Shown here: positions 29,765-40,777 of the stretch, in pieces
How the letters are laid out: the number at the start of each line of letters is the position of its first letter
Position numbering within the stretch: the first letter of the stretch is position 1
Assembly (NCBI GenBank): GCA_964019695.1
Contig: CAXHUL010000503.1
Coordinates: forward strand, 930,001-994,000
DNA length: 64,000 nt
From: Loripinus fragilis
Taxonomy: Eukaryota > Mollusca > Bivalvia > Lucinida > Lucinidae
Direction of reading: 5' to 3'
Position numbers and translations under genes: made by a program
Notes under the pieces: model-generated
Database searches by the model: none
What the model saw: only the letters and a program-made list of their open reading frames with translations
Told to the model about the DNA's origin: nothing

Positions 29765-30565
29765 CCCTTTCCTTCATGAATATTCATGCTAGGCTCCACC
29801 CACTACGAATAATTAAATAAATAAACTTTCACGTTTGCACATAGAACAAAGAAATAACTGTGTAGGATAATATCTAATCATATTCTCATGCTAAAAAAAA
29901 GTAGGCCACCCTGAGCTTTGTATAAGGTCCGTTTGATTTGCATATTAATTCAGGGGTCACTTACAGGCCAACGCTATGTAGATGAAGTCCTTCACCCACA
30001 TGTCCTGCAAATTTATCAGACTGTTGGAAACATTTCCTTTTCCATCAAGACAATGCCAGTATACCTGCACTATGGCAAGGTACTGTTTGCAAGCTGGTCA
30101 TGTCATACCCCCTTGACTGGCCTTCCTGGTCCCAATTCATCTCCGTAGGGCCACCCCAGGGATATTCTAGGCTTGCTGATACATGGTCGTATCCCTTCCC
30201 AGCTGCCACATTTCCTGAATTTGAACACTAGCTGGTTGAACAATGGCAAATAGTTCCACAAGGGGTGGTGTAAAACCTCAGGCTTCTTTCAAGCATACCT
30301 AAAAGCCTAAAAAAATGAATTCAAAAAGGTGGCGGTCATACAAGATATGACTTACAATATATAAATGTATAATCATAACATGTTCATGTCTGTATTGTTT
30401 TTCAAAAAAACTGGTGAATTGGGGTGGCCTTCTTTTTATTAGCATGAGTATATTTCTATAAGCAAACAGAGTAGACCCTGATCAGGCAATTCTTACAAGA
30501 GCTGCCTGATCTGTGTCTGCTCTGTTTTCAAAAGTGTTTTAAGGCTTCTCAATGAGATAAAGGGT
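29765..30565. other. Intronic repeat remnants
   Basis: TTCATGAATATTCATGCTAG and GCTCCACCCACTACGAATAA match the element at 8822-9800. AACAGAGTAGACCCTGATCAGGC and the mirrored GCTGCCTGATCTGTGTCTGC (30465-30525) match 8700-8800 and 9830-9860. Between them (29900-30430) no family was recognised; a short frame at 29918-30148 has no splice-site support. Confidence 0.45.
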
Positions 30566-31210
30566 TAAATACAGGGATTGAGAGCCATGCTTGATGATCA
30601 TAGTATAAGTGGTCTTATCAGTAAAATGCATGTCAACACTAGGGACACAGAAGTACATGTAATATAGCCCATATAATCTCTCTGAAGCAAGAAACTTTTA
30701 TGCTGTAGGATCATGGCTGTAATATTCCTCTGTTCCGTAGAAAAAGTAATTCCAGTAATTTATAAAAATCCTAAACACCCAATATACATAAGACAAATTG
30801 TACTTTCAAAGGGATGCTGCTACAAGTAGCTAAATTACTCAAGGGACTTAAGGCTGAAGACCAGCAATTAAAATGTGTTTTCAATTTCAGTTTTAAAATA
30901 AGTTACTGAAAATAAATATAAAACAAGTAATATGCCAATTACATTTGTACCTTTTTTTTCTAAATCCAAAACTGGAAAGGGGGTATATAATTTTTCATCA
31001 ACAAAATCATTTAGACACACTTCCTATATAGAAGGTTTGCAACTTGGCTAGTTCAGAACCTCACTAAAGGATTAACAGCTAGTCACCAGCTATTTGTTAT
31101 TTTATAGGCAAAAGCCATTATATCCCTAGACCCTAGATCTAAAATCAGTTAAGGGATGATTATATTGAATTCATAACTGATATCTATACTCTCATTATTA
31201 TTTTTTCCAG
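30566..31210. other. Intronic DNA, nothing recognised
   Basis: AT-rich, no conserved frame and no repeat end seen. Ends at the acceptor TATTATTTTTTCCAG of exon 7. Confidence 0.5.
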
Positions 31211-31334
31211 AATCTAAATCAGACAACTGTGCCACAGACACATTTAGAGTAGAACCAACTCAAGGACTTCTAGAAGCCCACATTACCCACATCAGTGATA
31301 GCAAGATCTTGCTACGTGTATACTTCACAGCAAA
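31211..31334 (+). CDS. DLEC1: DLEC1 exon 7
   Basis: The acceptor is TTATTTTTTCCAG and the donor CAGCAAA|GTAAGC. It enters in phase 1 (G from exon 6 plus AA gives Glu) and leaves in phase 2. It reads ESKSDNCATDTFRVEPTQGL, then LEAHITHISDSKILLRVYFT AK. This is the F-R-V-x-P-x-x-G-x-L-E-A turn and R-V-Y-F-T-A-K strand of an ASH domain, matching the last domain of DLEC1 as I recall it. The frame is intact and phases agree on both sides once the exon 6 base is restored. Confidence 0.82.
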
Positions 31335-31448
31335 GTAAGCACAGATATTATGTATCATGAACAAGTAGTAGCTTTTAATAAAGTAGCTGCAGCTCTAACT
31401 TTTGAAGCCTACTTACCTACATCAGTGAAAGAAATGTGAATGAGCATA

Positions 31449-31640
31449 CAGTAAAACCTGTCTTAAGCAGCCACTCAAAAGAAGACCAAAAAATAGGTTT
31501 TTGAGACAGATAATTGCTTAATGCAGGTCAAAAGTATTGCAGAAGCATTCTGCAATACTTTTGACCTGCATTAAGGTACCACATGGCTTTAAGACCTTTG
31601 TTTTGTCTGTTTTTGAGTGGCCACTTAAGACAGGTTTCAA
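31449..31640. mobile_element. MITE-B copy, seed of a tandem expansion
   Basis: TACAGTAAAACCTGTCTTAA left, CACTTAAGACAGGTTTCAAT right, with core AGAAGCATTCTGCAATACTT. The right end is altered (TTTCAATGTATTGTGG) and repeats onward. Confidence 0.8.
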
Positions 31641-31960
31641 TGTATTGTGGAGCATTCTGCAGTACTTTTGACCTGCATTAAGGTACCACATGGCTTTAAG
31701 ACCTTTGTTTCGCCTGTTTTTGAGTGGCCACTTAAGACAGGTTTCAATGTATTGTGGAGCACTCTGCAGGACTTTTGACCTGCATTAAGGTACCACATGG
31801 CTACAACACTTTTGTTTCGTCTGTTTTTGAGTGGCCACTTAAGACAGGTTTCAATGTATTGTGGAGCATTCTGCAGGACTTTTGACCTGCATTAAGGTAC
31901 CACATGGCTTTAAGACCTTTGTTTCGTCTGTTTTGAGTGGCCAATTAAGACAGGTTAACA
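31640..31960 (+). repeat. ~107-bp tandem repeat of half a MITE-B, 3 units
   Basis: TGTATTGTGGAGCAYTCTGC recurs near 31639, 31748 and 31856, each followed by TTTGACCTGCATTAAGGTAC and GAGTGGCCACTTAAGACAGG. The unit is the right half of the element, so the array is not a set of insertions. Confidence 0.85.
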
Positions 31961-31961
31961 T

Positions 31962-32880
31962 TGGGTTAAAAAATCTTCTGCAACAAGGCATATCAGAACC
32001 TATATTTTATGGTGATTTAGTGTATAAATTCAAACGAATTGTTGGAAAACCTAATTTTAGTGATCAATTCAAAAAGATAGTAAAATGTTATATAAGGGTT
32101 GGATAAAATTTGGATATCATGCGACAGTCTGCATGCCTAGTTTTAAACCCAATCACGGTTTATAGCTATGGTTTCCTCTTTAATTGCACGACGGTGGGTC
32201 AGGCCTCAGTCTCTATGACGGCTCTGACGTAAAGCTTTAATCGGTGGGTTGGTGCCTGATGCTTATCTGTAGCTGGACCCACCGTGGCTCAACTTGAGGT
32301 TTTCTTTAGCTCTGACTATCTGTGAGTCATGAGCCCTTTTTTTTGTTTCATCATGGAGTGTTAATTTGATTAGAGTGTTTGCCATGATGATACATTGCAT
32401 TTGTTAGATGGCCTCCATGCGAGCTGAACATTTCTTGTACTTCAACAACAGCAGAATCTAGGGCGAAGATTTGGTACCAGTAAAATGCATTTAAGCCCCC
32501 CGGCGGCTTAGGCTGCTGTCCGTTCTAAGGCGGTGGTTCTGTTGTTGTTGACTTTTTGTTTATTGTTATTCCCATTGTGGGGGTCTGTGGTTGTTCTATG
32601 TTTTGTTATACGTTACTTTATGTCCATTATAGTAATGCAATCATCTTGATGGGGAAGAAAGAGCTGATTGCTTTGCTTAATTTGTCTTCCTGGTGTCTCG
32701 TGATGGTTGAGCGGCTCTTCCTCGCGGTGCCACGGGGTTGTCTACAGTTTGTGATTGTGGTATTTCCTGATCATACTCACTTACTATTTTCAATGTATTG
32801 TGATGAAACAGAAAATACAAATAGTAAGGCTCAATGATTAACTTCTCAGATGTTTTAGTCCTGGTAGATATTCTCATTCA
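31962..32880 (+). pseudogene. Penelope-like relic (PLE-B), C-terminal end and tail
   Basis: The plus strand reads IGLKNLLQQGISEPIFYGDL VYKFKRIVGKPNFSDQFKKI, aligning with the end of PLE-A (VGLKSLLRQGLSEPDFYGDL VYKLKKIVG). Stops then interrupt, but ACGGTGGGTCAGGCCTCAGT corresponds to the TPVGRTSDS end. The tail holds CATGATGATACATTGCATTT and CCATTGTGGGGGTCTGTGGT and is shared with reversed 50110-50780 and with 57815-58010. It differs from PLE-A's tail, so a separate subfamily. Confidence 0.7.
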
Positions 32881-32943
32881 TATTTATACATATGGGATCA
32901 TCCATTATATATATTTAAGGGGGCACAGGTTGGAATTCCAAAT

Positions 32944-33180
32944 GAGCAGTGACATGAGATTTCCAACAATGTGGTATGTGCGAACAGCAAAGCCTCAGAT
33001 CAGACTACGCGTATGCCTTTCTGATCAGAGCCTTTGCTAGTCGCTTGAATATCCTATGAGTGCTCAGCTACTGACTTAACATCATTTTGATTTTATAAGT
33101 TTAAAAGGAGGCTGTATAGGCTCGTCTGAGTCTACACTTGTCAAAATGCCACATTGTTGGAAATAAAGTATCATGGCTCA
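32944..33180. mobile_element. MITE-A copy
   Basis: GAGCAGTGACATGAGATTTC left, TTGGAAATAAAGTATCATGG CTC right, flanked by AAAT on both sides. The core is shortened (CAGACTACGCGTATGCCTTTCTGATC). Confidence 0.8.
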
Positions 33181-33413
33181 AATTATGTTTTTCTGTACCT
33201 AAGTATAGACCCAGAGGTCTGTGCCAAATTCTGAGGCATTCCACTGTTTGCCAAGGTACATGTTTGCTGTTTTCCAGTTTTCAAAGAATTAACCATAGGA
33301 AATCTTTAAAACTCTTGAATTTCTTTTTTTTCTATTAAGTCAATTTCATTTAGTGTAGCATTAAAGGTGAAGTGATCATGCAGCAGACTGATCTTAGATG
33401 TTGTCATCAGTAT

Positions 33414-33615
33414 ACAGTAAAACCTGTCTTAAACGGCCACTCATGAAGAAGACCAGAAATTGGTTTTCACAACGGATTATCGCTTAACGCAGGTCAAAAG
33501 AATTGCAGAATGCTCCAAGAGAGCATTCTTCAATACTTTCGACCTTCATTAAGCTACCATTTTCTTAAAGACCTTCATTTTTCTTCTATTTTTGAGTGGC
33601 AGCTTTAGACACTGT
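33414..33615. mobile_element. MITE-B copy
   Basis: TACAGTAAAACCTGTCTTAA left; the right arm TTGAGTGGCAGCTTTAGACA ends CTGTATTA and has lost part of the terminus. Core GCAGAATGCTCCAAGAGAGC. Confidence 0.8.
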
Positions 33616-33736
33616 ATTACAAAATGTATGTTCTATAATGTACGTGTTATAGCCGTTTACTTCCATCTTATGGCTTAGATATGTTCTGTCAGAGCATGGT
33701 TCCAATAGTTTTAACAGGATTTTAGTTGTTTTCGGG

Positions 33737-33912
33737 AGCGCAGTGGTAGAGTGCTTGACTCAAGACCAAGGGTTCAAGCTTCACTGCGATGTGTCCTTGA
33801 GCAAGACACATTAATCCTAGCTTAGTACTGGCTCAACCCAGGAAGACCCGTCCCTACATAACTGAAAGATTGTTGATGGGACGTAAAGAATCAAATCTGA
33901 CAAACAAACAAG
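33737..33912 (+). mobile_element. SINE-2, near complete
   Basis: GGGAGCGCAGTGGTAGAGTG CTTGACTC is the tRNA-like A-box region and GGGTTCAAGCT a B-box-like block. The body continues AATCCTAGCTTAGTACTGGC and AAGATTGTTGATGGGACGTA, with a (CAAA)n tail. Confidence 0.8.
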
Positions 33913-34599
33913 GAGTTTAGTTGTTTTAAAACATTTTTTCAATTGATCTTGCCACCCAGTTTGGTGCAGTAAAATTACCTAAATTTGTAAAAACTGCTTA
34001 TTTTTTTTTCATTAAAACTAAACAACTGAACCTGACACACAAGTTTAAAAAAATACCTTAGAGATTTTACTAAGAGTAGCTATAGTACCGAGAAATCAGC
34101 ATACCTGAGAGATACTTTGGCCAAAGGGCCAATAACAACAACAACAACATTTTAAAAACAAATAACCCCAGAAGTGCCAATCAGACTGTTGCAGAAAACA
34201 GATGTTGTGATTCTTTCTTGATTTTTGACTTTACAATTCATGTGGTATACATGATTATTAAGATATCTATGATTTACAAAGTAGGAACAAAAATTTAATA
34301 CTCATGTCTGGTGTTTTGGAAGTTCTTTAACCCTTTGTATACTAATGGATTTTCCTACTGGTTTGATACATTAAACTTGGGATGGTCCATTGTATATTTC
34401 TAGGGGTTTCAGGCTATAATTTTTTAAAATATTGTATTTTTTTGGTCTGAATATCTTTTTTACCATAACAAACAATGTCATCGCTATTTGTAAAAGTACC
34501 CGTTTAGGGGTTTCCAGTATACAAAGGGTTAAAGGTGATTTATTTAGCAGTGCATCTGCCTTGAAAATCATTTTCATTAAGCAGAGAGCACAGGTTTAG
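33913..34599. other. Intronic DNA with a small mirrored pair
   Basis: TAACCCTTTGTATACTAATGG near 34329 and CCAGTATACAAAGGGTTAA near 34515 are inverted ends about 200 bases apart, probably a small foldback element at 34329-34533. Otherwise nothing recognised. Confidence 0.5.
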
Positions 34600-34766
34600 A
34601 TAAACAAAATATTTGTGCGTAAAATTGTACATATTTTCTTACCCATCAGTTTTAACATATGTTTTGGGTACTTAAAAGAACGGTCTAATTGAGACGGTTC
34701 TTTTGAGTACCCACAACATATGTTTTGGTTGAGGAAAACGAAAATTAATTTTTTGTTACGCACTAA
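34600..34766. mobile_element. MITE-D copy
   Basis: AAAATTGTACATATTTTCTTACC, then AACGGTCTAATTGAGACGGTTC as the central hairpin, mirrored by ACATATGTTTTGGTTGAGG. About 155 bases left of exon 8. Confidence 0.75.
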
Positions 34767-34920
34767 AGGCCTGAGAGAGTTTAATAAGACTAGGCCCTCA
34801 TGCCCATAAATCAGTCTCTTAACCATTCACGGCAGGGATTGGGTCTAGGTATGTAATAATCAGTCTAGTTAAAGTGAATAGTAAAAGTTGTTATTAAAAC
34901 TAGAATGTATTATTTTTCAG

Positions 34921-35044
34921 GCATGCTGAGGATTATGAGACAGTATTTACAGTGCATGGGGTCCTAGGGGAGACTCCCAGACGTTTGTACATCAGAGGTC
35001 AAGGGTCGTATGATGGAAAACATGAAGCTATTCTCAACATTTAG
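34921..35044 (+). CDS. DLEC1: DLEC1 terminal exon with stop
   Basis: The acceptor is TATTATTTTTCAG. It enters in phase 2 (AA from exon 7 plus G gives Lys) and reads HAEDYETVFTVHGVLGETPR RLYIRGQGSYDGKHEAILNI, stop TAG 35042-35044. The order G-V-L-G-E, L-x-I/L-R-G-Q-G-S-Y-D is the C-terminal signature I remember for DLEC1, and here it closes the protein about 10 residues later, as expected. Frame and phase are intact. After it come ~40 bases and then repeats F and C, so the 3' UTR is repeat-derived or short. An AATAAA at 35935 is far for a poly(A) signal. Confidence 0.85.
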
Positions 35045-35087
35045 ATTGACTATTTTAAAAGCACTTAGTTTCATGCTTTTGTTGTCT

Positions 35088-35195
35088 GCTGACTTTTTTC
35101 AAAATTAACTTTTTCAAACATTTTTTCAGTAACTCTATTAGAGTTCAAACAATTTGGATCCAGATCAAGACCGACAGAATGTTTGCAAAGATTAT
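35088..35195. repeat. Repeat family F fragment
   Basis: TTTGTTGTCTGCTGACTTTT, then AAACAATTTGGATCCAGATC, AAGACCGACAGAATG and TTTGCAAAGATTATCAGCA. Starts about 45 bases after the DLEC1 stop. Confidence 0.6.
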
Positions 35196-35199
35196 CAGC

Positions 35200-35447
35200 A
35201 TATATGGGCCTCGCTGCGCAAAAAACCTGTCTTAGGGGGCTTGCGAACAACGAAGACGCAGACCAGCCTGCACATCCTCACAGTCTGATCAGCACCTTTG
35301 TTATCCGCTTTTTGGAAAGTATCATATCTAAACTTGCTACAAGCCAAATTTTAATTTTCTAGCTAGTCTCTGTAGCTGAGGTGACTGGTTTGAGTTTCGC
35401 TTTTTCAGAAACCCCGAAGACAGGTTTTGTCGCGTCGAGGCCCATAT
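35200..35447. mobile_element. MITE-C copy
   Basis: ATATGGGCCTCGCTGCGCAA left, GTCGCGTCGAGGCCCATATA right, with CAGACCAGCCTGCACATCCT and CACAGTCTGATCAGC core. Confidence 0.85.
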
Positions 35448-35499
35448 AAGGGATGATACCTCACTCTCTAATAGCAAAGAAAGAGTCAAAGCATCAGTT

Positions 35500-35718
35500 T
35501 CAACTTATCGGTGAAAATTCAAAATTTTCAAAATCCTGAACTTTAGAAATTCCAATTTTTAAACATGCAGTATGCCTAGGAAATACAAAATTTTTAAATT
35601 TCAATGGTCTATTGTCTTAACATGAATTGAAAACAAATCTGAGAAACTATCATAATCTGACTAATTCAGCATTTCAAAATCCTGAATTCAGGAATAATCC
35701 TGAAAACTTTCACCCATG
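35500..35718. mobile_element. MITE-E copy
   Basis: GGTGAAAATTCAAAATTTTC left, GAATAATCCTGAAAACTTTC ACCC right; one central hairpin half is lost relative to 23440-23695. Confidence 0.75.
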
Positions 35719-35997
35719 TAGACAAAAAAGTTTGTGACAGGAGAAGGTTTGACAGTTTATGTGTTTCACACAAACCACTAAAATTTTTTGAGGCTTGTTT
35801 AACATGCAATATTTTTTTTTACCTTAATGGTACTGCAAATTCTAGAATGGACGGACTTTAATGGTTATCAGCCCATTGTTAAGAAAGCTCTAGGCCTTTC
35901 GAGCTTGTTAGAAATACTCTCTTAAGAAAGAAAAAATAAATACCTGTAAGGTTGCTAGCTCTACTGATTACAACCCTGTTGTTCCTTTACAAATTCA

Positions 35998-36177
35998 ATG
36001 TTGGAGAAGCAATTTTTGAGTGTAAAATTGTAATAATTTTCTTACCTATCAGTTTAAACATGTATTTTGGGTGCTTAAAAGAACCCTTCATTGCTGACTT
36101 TCTTTTGAGTACCAACAACATGTGTTTTGATGGAGAAATAAGTAAAATAATTTTCAAATACACACCTTTATCTGGAG
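35998..36177. mobile_element. MITE-D copy
   Basis: GTGTAAAATTGTAATAATTT, ACATGTATTTTGGGTGCTTA, then mirrored GAGTACCAACAACATGTGTTTTG and AATAATTTTCAAATACACA. Confidence 0.7.
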
Positions 36178-36414
36178 GCCTGTAAATTATAGTCTGATCC
36201 ATACCTATAGACAGACTGATCAGATCCTTCATATATATGTACGTTGTACTTGAAGAGGTAAATTCTTTTCTAACATTTAAAAGAACGCATTATGAAACAA
36301 AAAGCAACTAGTTTTTACAAGTTAGTCTGTGACATTCTAGCAAAAGAAAGAAAATTGGTAAATATTGAGATTTGCCTGTCCAATGTCCTCAAAAAAATTG
36401 TGGTATAGCCAGGA

Positions 36415-36586
36415 CTTTAGTTAAGAGTGCGTAACAAAAATTAAATTTTTATTTCTCAACCAAAACATATGTTGTGGGTACTCAAAAGAACTGTCTGAAT
36501 GAGACGGTTCTTTTGGGCACCCAAAACATATATTAAAATTGATGGGTAAGAAAACACATACAATTTTACGCTGAAATATTTTGTTT
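36415..36586. mobile_element. MITE-D copy abutting a LINE
   Basis: AGTGCGTAACAAAAATTAAA left and ACAATTTTACGCTGAAATAT right, central ACTGTCTGAATGAGACGGTT. LINE copy 2 begins within a few bases of its right end, so the LINE's 5' truncation point coincides with it. Confidence 0.75.
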
Positions 36587-38110
36587 TGATTATCAATGAT
36601 GGCAAGGTCCCAACTGACTGGGAGGAAAGTTTCATTGTCTGCCTTTACAAGGGCAAGGGTGATGCTTTGGATAGAGGCAACTATCGAGGCCTCAAGCTGA
36701 CTGAGCAGGCCATGAAGATCCTAGAGAGGATTGTCGATGGTCTCATAAGACAGGTGGTGTCTATTGACGACTCCCAGTTTGGCTTTGTCCCAGGAAGAGG
36801 CACTACAGATGCAATCTTTGTGGTCCGGCAGCTGCAGGAGAAATACCTAGCAGTGAACAAGAGGCTTTATATGGCCTTCGTGGACTTAGAGAAAGCATTT
36901 GACCATGTCCCTCGGAAGGTTATCTGGTGGGCCCTGAGAAAGCTAGGCGTTGAGGAATGGATTGTGCGGTTAGTCCAGGGAATGTACGCTAATGCACGAA
37001 GCCGGGTTCGTGTTGGCGAGGGTTTCAGCAAAGAGTTTGAGGTGAAGGTCGGGGTCCATCAGGGATCCGTACTCAGTCCCTTGCTCTTCATCATTGTGCT
37101 GGAGGCCTTGTCACGTGAGTTTCGGGCTGGTAATCCCTGGGAGGACCTATATGCAGATCATCTTGTCATCATTGCTGACTCCCTAGAGGAATGTGTCAGG
37201 AGGCTCTTGATATGGAAAGAAGCCATGGAGAAGAAGGGATTGAGGGTGAATGCAGGAAAGACAAAAGTCATGATCTGTGGTACAGGCCTGGACCTCTTGC
37301 AGAGTTCAGGCGAATACCCATGCGCTGTCTGTCGTACAGGAGTAGGCAACAACAGCATCTACTGCAATGGCTGCAAACTTTGGGTGCATAAGAAATGCAG
37401 TGGGCTACAAAGACTGACACCAAATCCTGATTATAGGTGTGCACGGTGCATGGGAAATGCTCGCCCTATTGACGGCAGACCACAGAGTGAAGTCCAGGTC
37501 GGACCTGATAAGCTTGAGGTGGTAGCTTCCTTCTGCTACCTAGGTGACATGCTTTCTGCTGGTGGAGGCTGTGAAATGGCAGTCACTACTCGTGTGAAAA
37601 CCGCCTGGAAGAAGTTCAGGGAGCTACTACCAGTTCTCACATCCCGCCACCTCTCTTACAAGACCCGTGGCCATGTGTACAGCTCTTGTGTGCGGAGCGC
37701 CATGCTCCATGCCAGTGAAACTTGGCCACTTACCAAGACGAACCTGCAGTGCTTGCAACGCAATGATAGGGCCATGATCAGACAGATCTGCAGTATCAAG
37801 CCAGAGGATGTGGCCAGGGTAAGGTCAAGCGAGCTACTGGCAAAGCTTCAGCTTGAGGACCTCGACCTCATTTTGAGAGAGAGAAGGCTTCGCTGGTTTG
37901 GGCATGTGGCGCGTTCGAGTGGTGCAATCAGAACAGCATATGATATGCAGATTGACGGCAAGCGGGGGGCAGGGAGGCCCAAGCAAACATGGAAGAAACT
38001 GACAGAGAAAGACTGCCGTGAGTGGAAGCGTGCAGCTAGCCAGTTACCTGGAAAGGGGCCCACTGATGTGGATGATGCCCCTGCACCTGCACGTTAATCA
38101 AAAATCTGAT
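36587..38110 (+). pseudogene. Non-LTR retrotransposon copy 2: RT, zinc finger, C-terminus
   Basis: An open frame of about 503 codons (36586-38097). RT motifs in order: SFIVCLYKGKGDALDRGNYR, FGFVPGRGTTDAIF, FVDLEKAFDHVPR, GVHQGSVLSPLLFIIVLEAL, then YADHLVIIAD, where the second catalytic Asp (as in copy 1's YADD) is His, so it is very likely inactive. A complete C4HC3 finger follows (CAVC, CNGC, HKKC, CARC spacing), like a PHD finger, then the C-terminal domain ending AAGGGGCCC-coded GKGPTDVDDAPAPAR. A ~20-residue stretch after DCREWK present in copy 1 is missing. It is 5'-truncated, lacking the endonuclease. The 3' end carries ATTATGATGATTATG. Uninterrupted despite the dead active site, so the insertion is young. 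Confidence 0.88.
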
Positions 38111-39010
38111 TATGATGATTATGAAAATTGTGGTATAGCGCTGTACAATACAAGGGACAGGTGATAATACATTAGGAAACATGCAAAAATCATCCTATCA
38201 AAGATAAAGAAAAGTTAAAATTCTAAATGACACAAAAATAGCATCCACTGCAAGGGTTAACATATCCAGTGAAAGCCTTAGACAGGGATGTAACATTACA
38301 TCGGTCTATCGATATATCATAATAGTAGCCTATGCAATGTTACTACATCGATAGGAAAGTGGAAATGCCAATAGTATCAGCAATAGTCTTTCACTATCCC
38401 AATAGTTTCAATTGTTTTTAGACATAGAGATTTTCACTCTAAAATTGTTTGGTTAGACACAAAAAGAAAGTTAAATGGCAAAAGGATGTATATAATGTTG
38501 CCTCTCATGCATTTCAGCAAAATAAATGGACTTTGACAATATTCTGAAATTTTTCTCTTGTTTCTATACAAAAATTGGTACCTGTTTGTGCAGAAAAATG
38601 CGACCATATTCTTAATTTTCTCCTTCAAGCAAGCATAGATATTTCAGACAATAGTATCACATTAGTATTGCAATGGTAGTCCATAATAGTAATAGTATCG
38701 CAATGGTGCTTCCTGCATTGTCAATACTATGGCAATAGTCATTTTTGGCCACAATAGCCATGCCTAAAAGCCTACGCCTTTGAATTTGTTCCATTTTTAT
38801 GTTAAAAGAACTTTTTCACAACTACATCATCTACTGAGGCATGCCATGGGAACCCTTGTTGATACAGTTGATGGCAGATATCCCAGCTTTAGGTTTGTTT
38901 ACTTTTTTTTAGATTTTTTCGAAACAAATTATTTATTCATGGTCATGTGATAATCTGTTCTGTGATATTCTTACATTAAAGCTAAATTACTGGTTCTCAG
39001 TCAATTTTGT
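38111..39010. other. Intergenic DNA, possible eroded element
   Basis: 38290-38410 and 38650-38760 are rich in ATAGTA/AATAGTATC strings and loosely mirror each other (TACATCGGTCTATCGATATA left; CAATACTATGGCAATAGTCA right). No clear ends, no gene. Confidence 0.35.
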
Positions 39011-39080
39011 TTTGTTATGACCCTACTAGAGATCAATTTCACACCTTATGACCCTACTAGAGATCAATTTCACACCTTTC
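39010..39080 (+). repeat. 36-bp direct duplication
   Basis: TATGACCCTACTAGAGATCA ATTTCACACC occurs twice in a row. Confidence 0.85.
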
Positions 39081-39146
39081 AGGTTCAGTAGTGGACATTC
39101 TACCAGGGAGCTGTGTCCAGAGCATCACATGACATGAGGCAAACAT

Positions 39147-39434
39147 GCGCGGATCCAGAAAATTTTTTTCAGAGGGGGTCCAACTTTTTTTCTTTTTTTT
39201 TCTAGATGATGAGCGAAGGGTGGATCCAAATACCACTATAAGCGGACCTTCATTGGCCCCACCAGAGAAACGCCATTAAAATGACGTTTTTCTGGTGTGC
39301 CGATGATGGCCCAACATTGAGTGCTGGCTTAGTGATTTTAGGGGATCTGGATCAATAATGCTAGGAAACCCTTAATTTTTGTGATTTTCCAGGGGGGGTC
39401 CGGACCCCCTGTCCCCTCCTGGATCCACGCATGG
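39147..39434. mobile_element. MITE-G copy
   Basis: CATGCGCGGATCCAGAAAAT left and CTCCTGGATCCACGCATG right are inverted ends; GGGGGTCCGGACCCCC lies near the right end. The second copy is at 44128-44432. Confidence 0.8.
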
Positions 39435-40670
39435 GCGAACCATATGAAAAAAATTACTCAACTCACAATACCAACAATCAGAATCCCCATAAAGGAGCAG
39501 TTCGATCTGGGTTTACACTGTTTTTAACCCTTAAAGCACCAAGAAAAAAAAAATGCATCTGAAAATGTCGTCTACTGAAGTCGTCTGCTGCAAATAATTG
39601 CCTAGCATTACTGACGAATTAAATATAGAAGCAAACAGTGTGGCCCAGAACAGTCTGATCTGGGTCCACACTGTTTGCCATAGAGGCTTCTTAAACATTT
39701 TAGCAGACGAGAAAAGCAGACGACTTTTGTTGCGATTGGCGCTTTAAGGGTTAAAGAACAGAGTATACTGTAAATTCTGAAATTTTCGCGGAAATAAAAT
39801 CTTCACGAATTGGCAAAATCACTCTGTCGTTTACTGATATAAGTAAATCACCCCTTGTCGAGAATTTTTAACGTCGCAAATATGTGTTTTAACGCTATTC
39901 GCAAAAATAAAATTCTCTCAAAAATTTCCAAAGGACCTCTGACACTTTGATAGGGTATCTGCCTATTTTTCAGATGCTTTCCAAATTTTTCCTATGCATA
40001 AGATATCGCTGGTATTCTTTTGAATATGACACTTGATGTATTAGGAACGAATTAAGGTTATAATTAGACAGGCAGATCCCTACGACAAAACAGGAGACGC
40101 TACCAAAGGGGGTAGGGGTTGCAATTTTGACTTCACCAAAACATTTAGAAATCAATTATTTTCACGTGTAGGGGTATTAAATCATCAATCCTCGATTACA
40201 AATCACATTGAAAGTATTTTAAAGTCCAAAATCATGAGCATTTTAATGATTATTTTTGTTGTTGTTTTTTTTTATCTGATTTGTTAAGAAATATTTTGAA
40301 GTGTACCTGTAGTCCATATTCAACCTTGATGACAATGTATTTACCTGGTGCAATATTATGCAGCAATGTACTATAACCATTCATCCATGCATAAAGTACA
40401 CCTAGTCAATGGCCATGTAGTTTATGTGTATTGGATAGATACAGTATATGTGCAAAATAATCTACCAACTGAATTTAGGAAGGACAATTTTCATAATCTA
40501 AAGAAAAATATGCTAAAACGTTGTAATATTTTATGACTAATGGGTTATGAAAAGGAAGCTTACTTGTACTAATTGTTTCATTATACTGGAAAAAAAGATT
40601 TTCAAGAGAGCACACCAAAATCCAAATGCTAATGATCGGGCTCGCCCAGACGTCACATTTTGGGCTGTGG
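39435..40670. other. Intergenic DNA, one mirrored block
   Basis: 39530-39750: TAACCCTTAAAGCACCAAGA at the left mirrors GGCGCTTTAAGGGTTAA at the right, with GTCGTCTGCTG/CAGCAGACGA-like inner arms, a small foldback element. From 39750 to 40670 no gene or known repeat was seen. Confidence 0.5.
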
Positions 40671-40673
40671 GAT

Positions 40674-40777
40674 ATCATTCCCCCCCCGAGTCCCAGCTAG
40701 CTTTTCACATATATTATGTAAAATATGAGAACACACTTACGTGCAAAAGGATTAGTTGGGACTCGGGGGGGAATGAT
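40674..40777. repeat. Short-arm palindrome
   Basis: CATTCCCCCCCCGAGTCCCA near 40677 mirrors TGGGACTCGGGGGGGAATGA near 40758. About 20-base arms around an 60-base AT-rich loop; a small foldback element or DNA hairpin. Confidence 0.75.
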
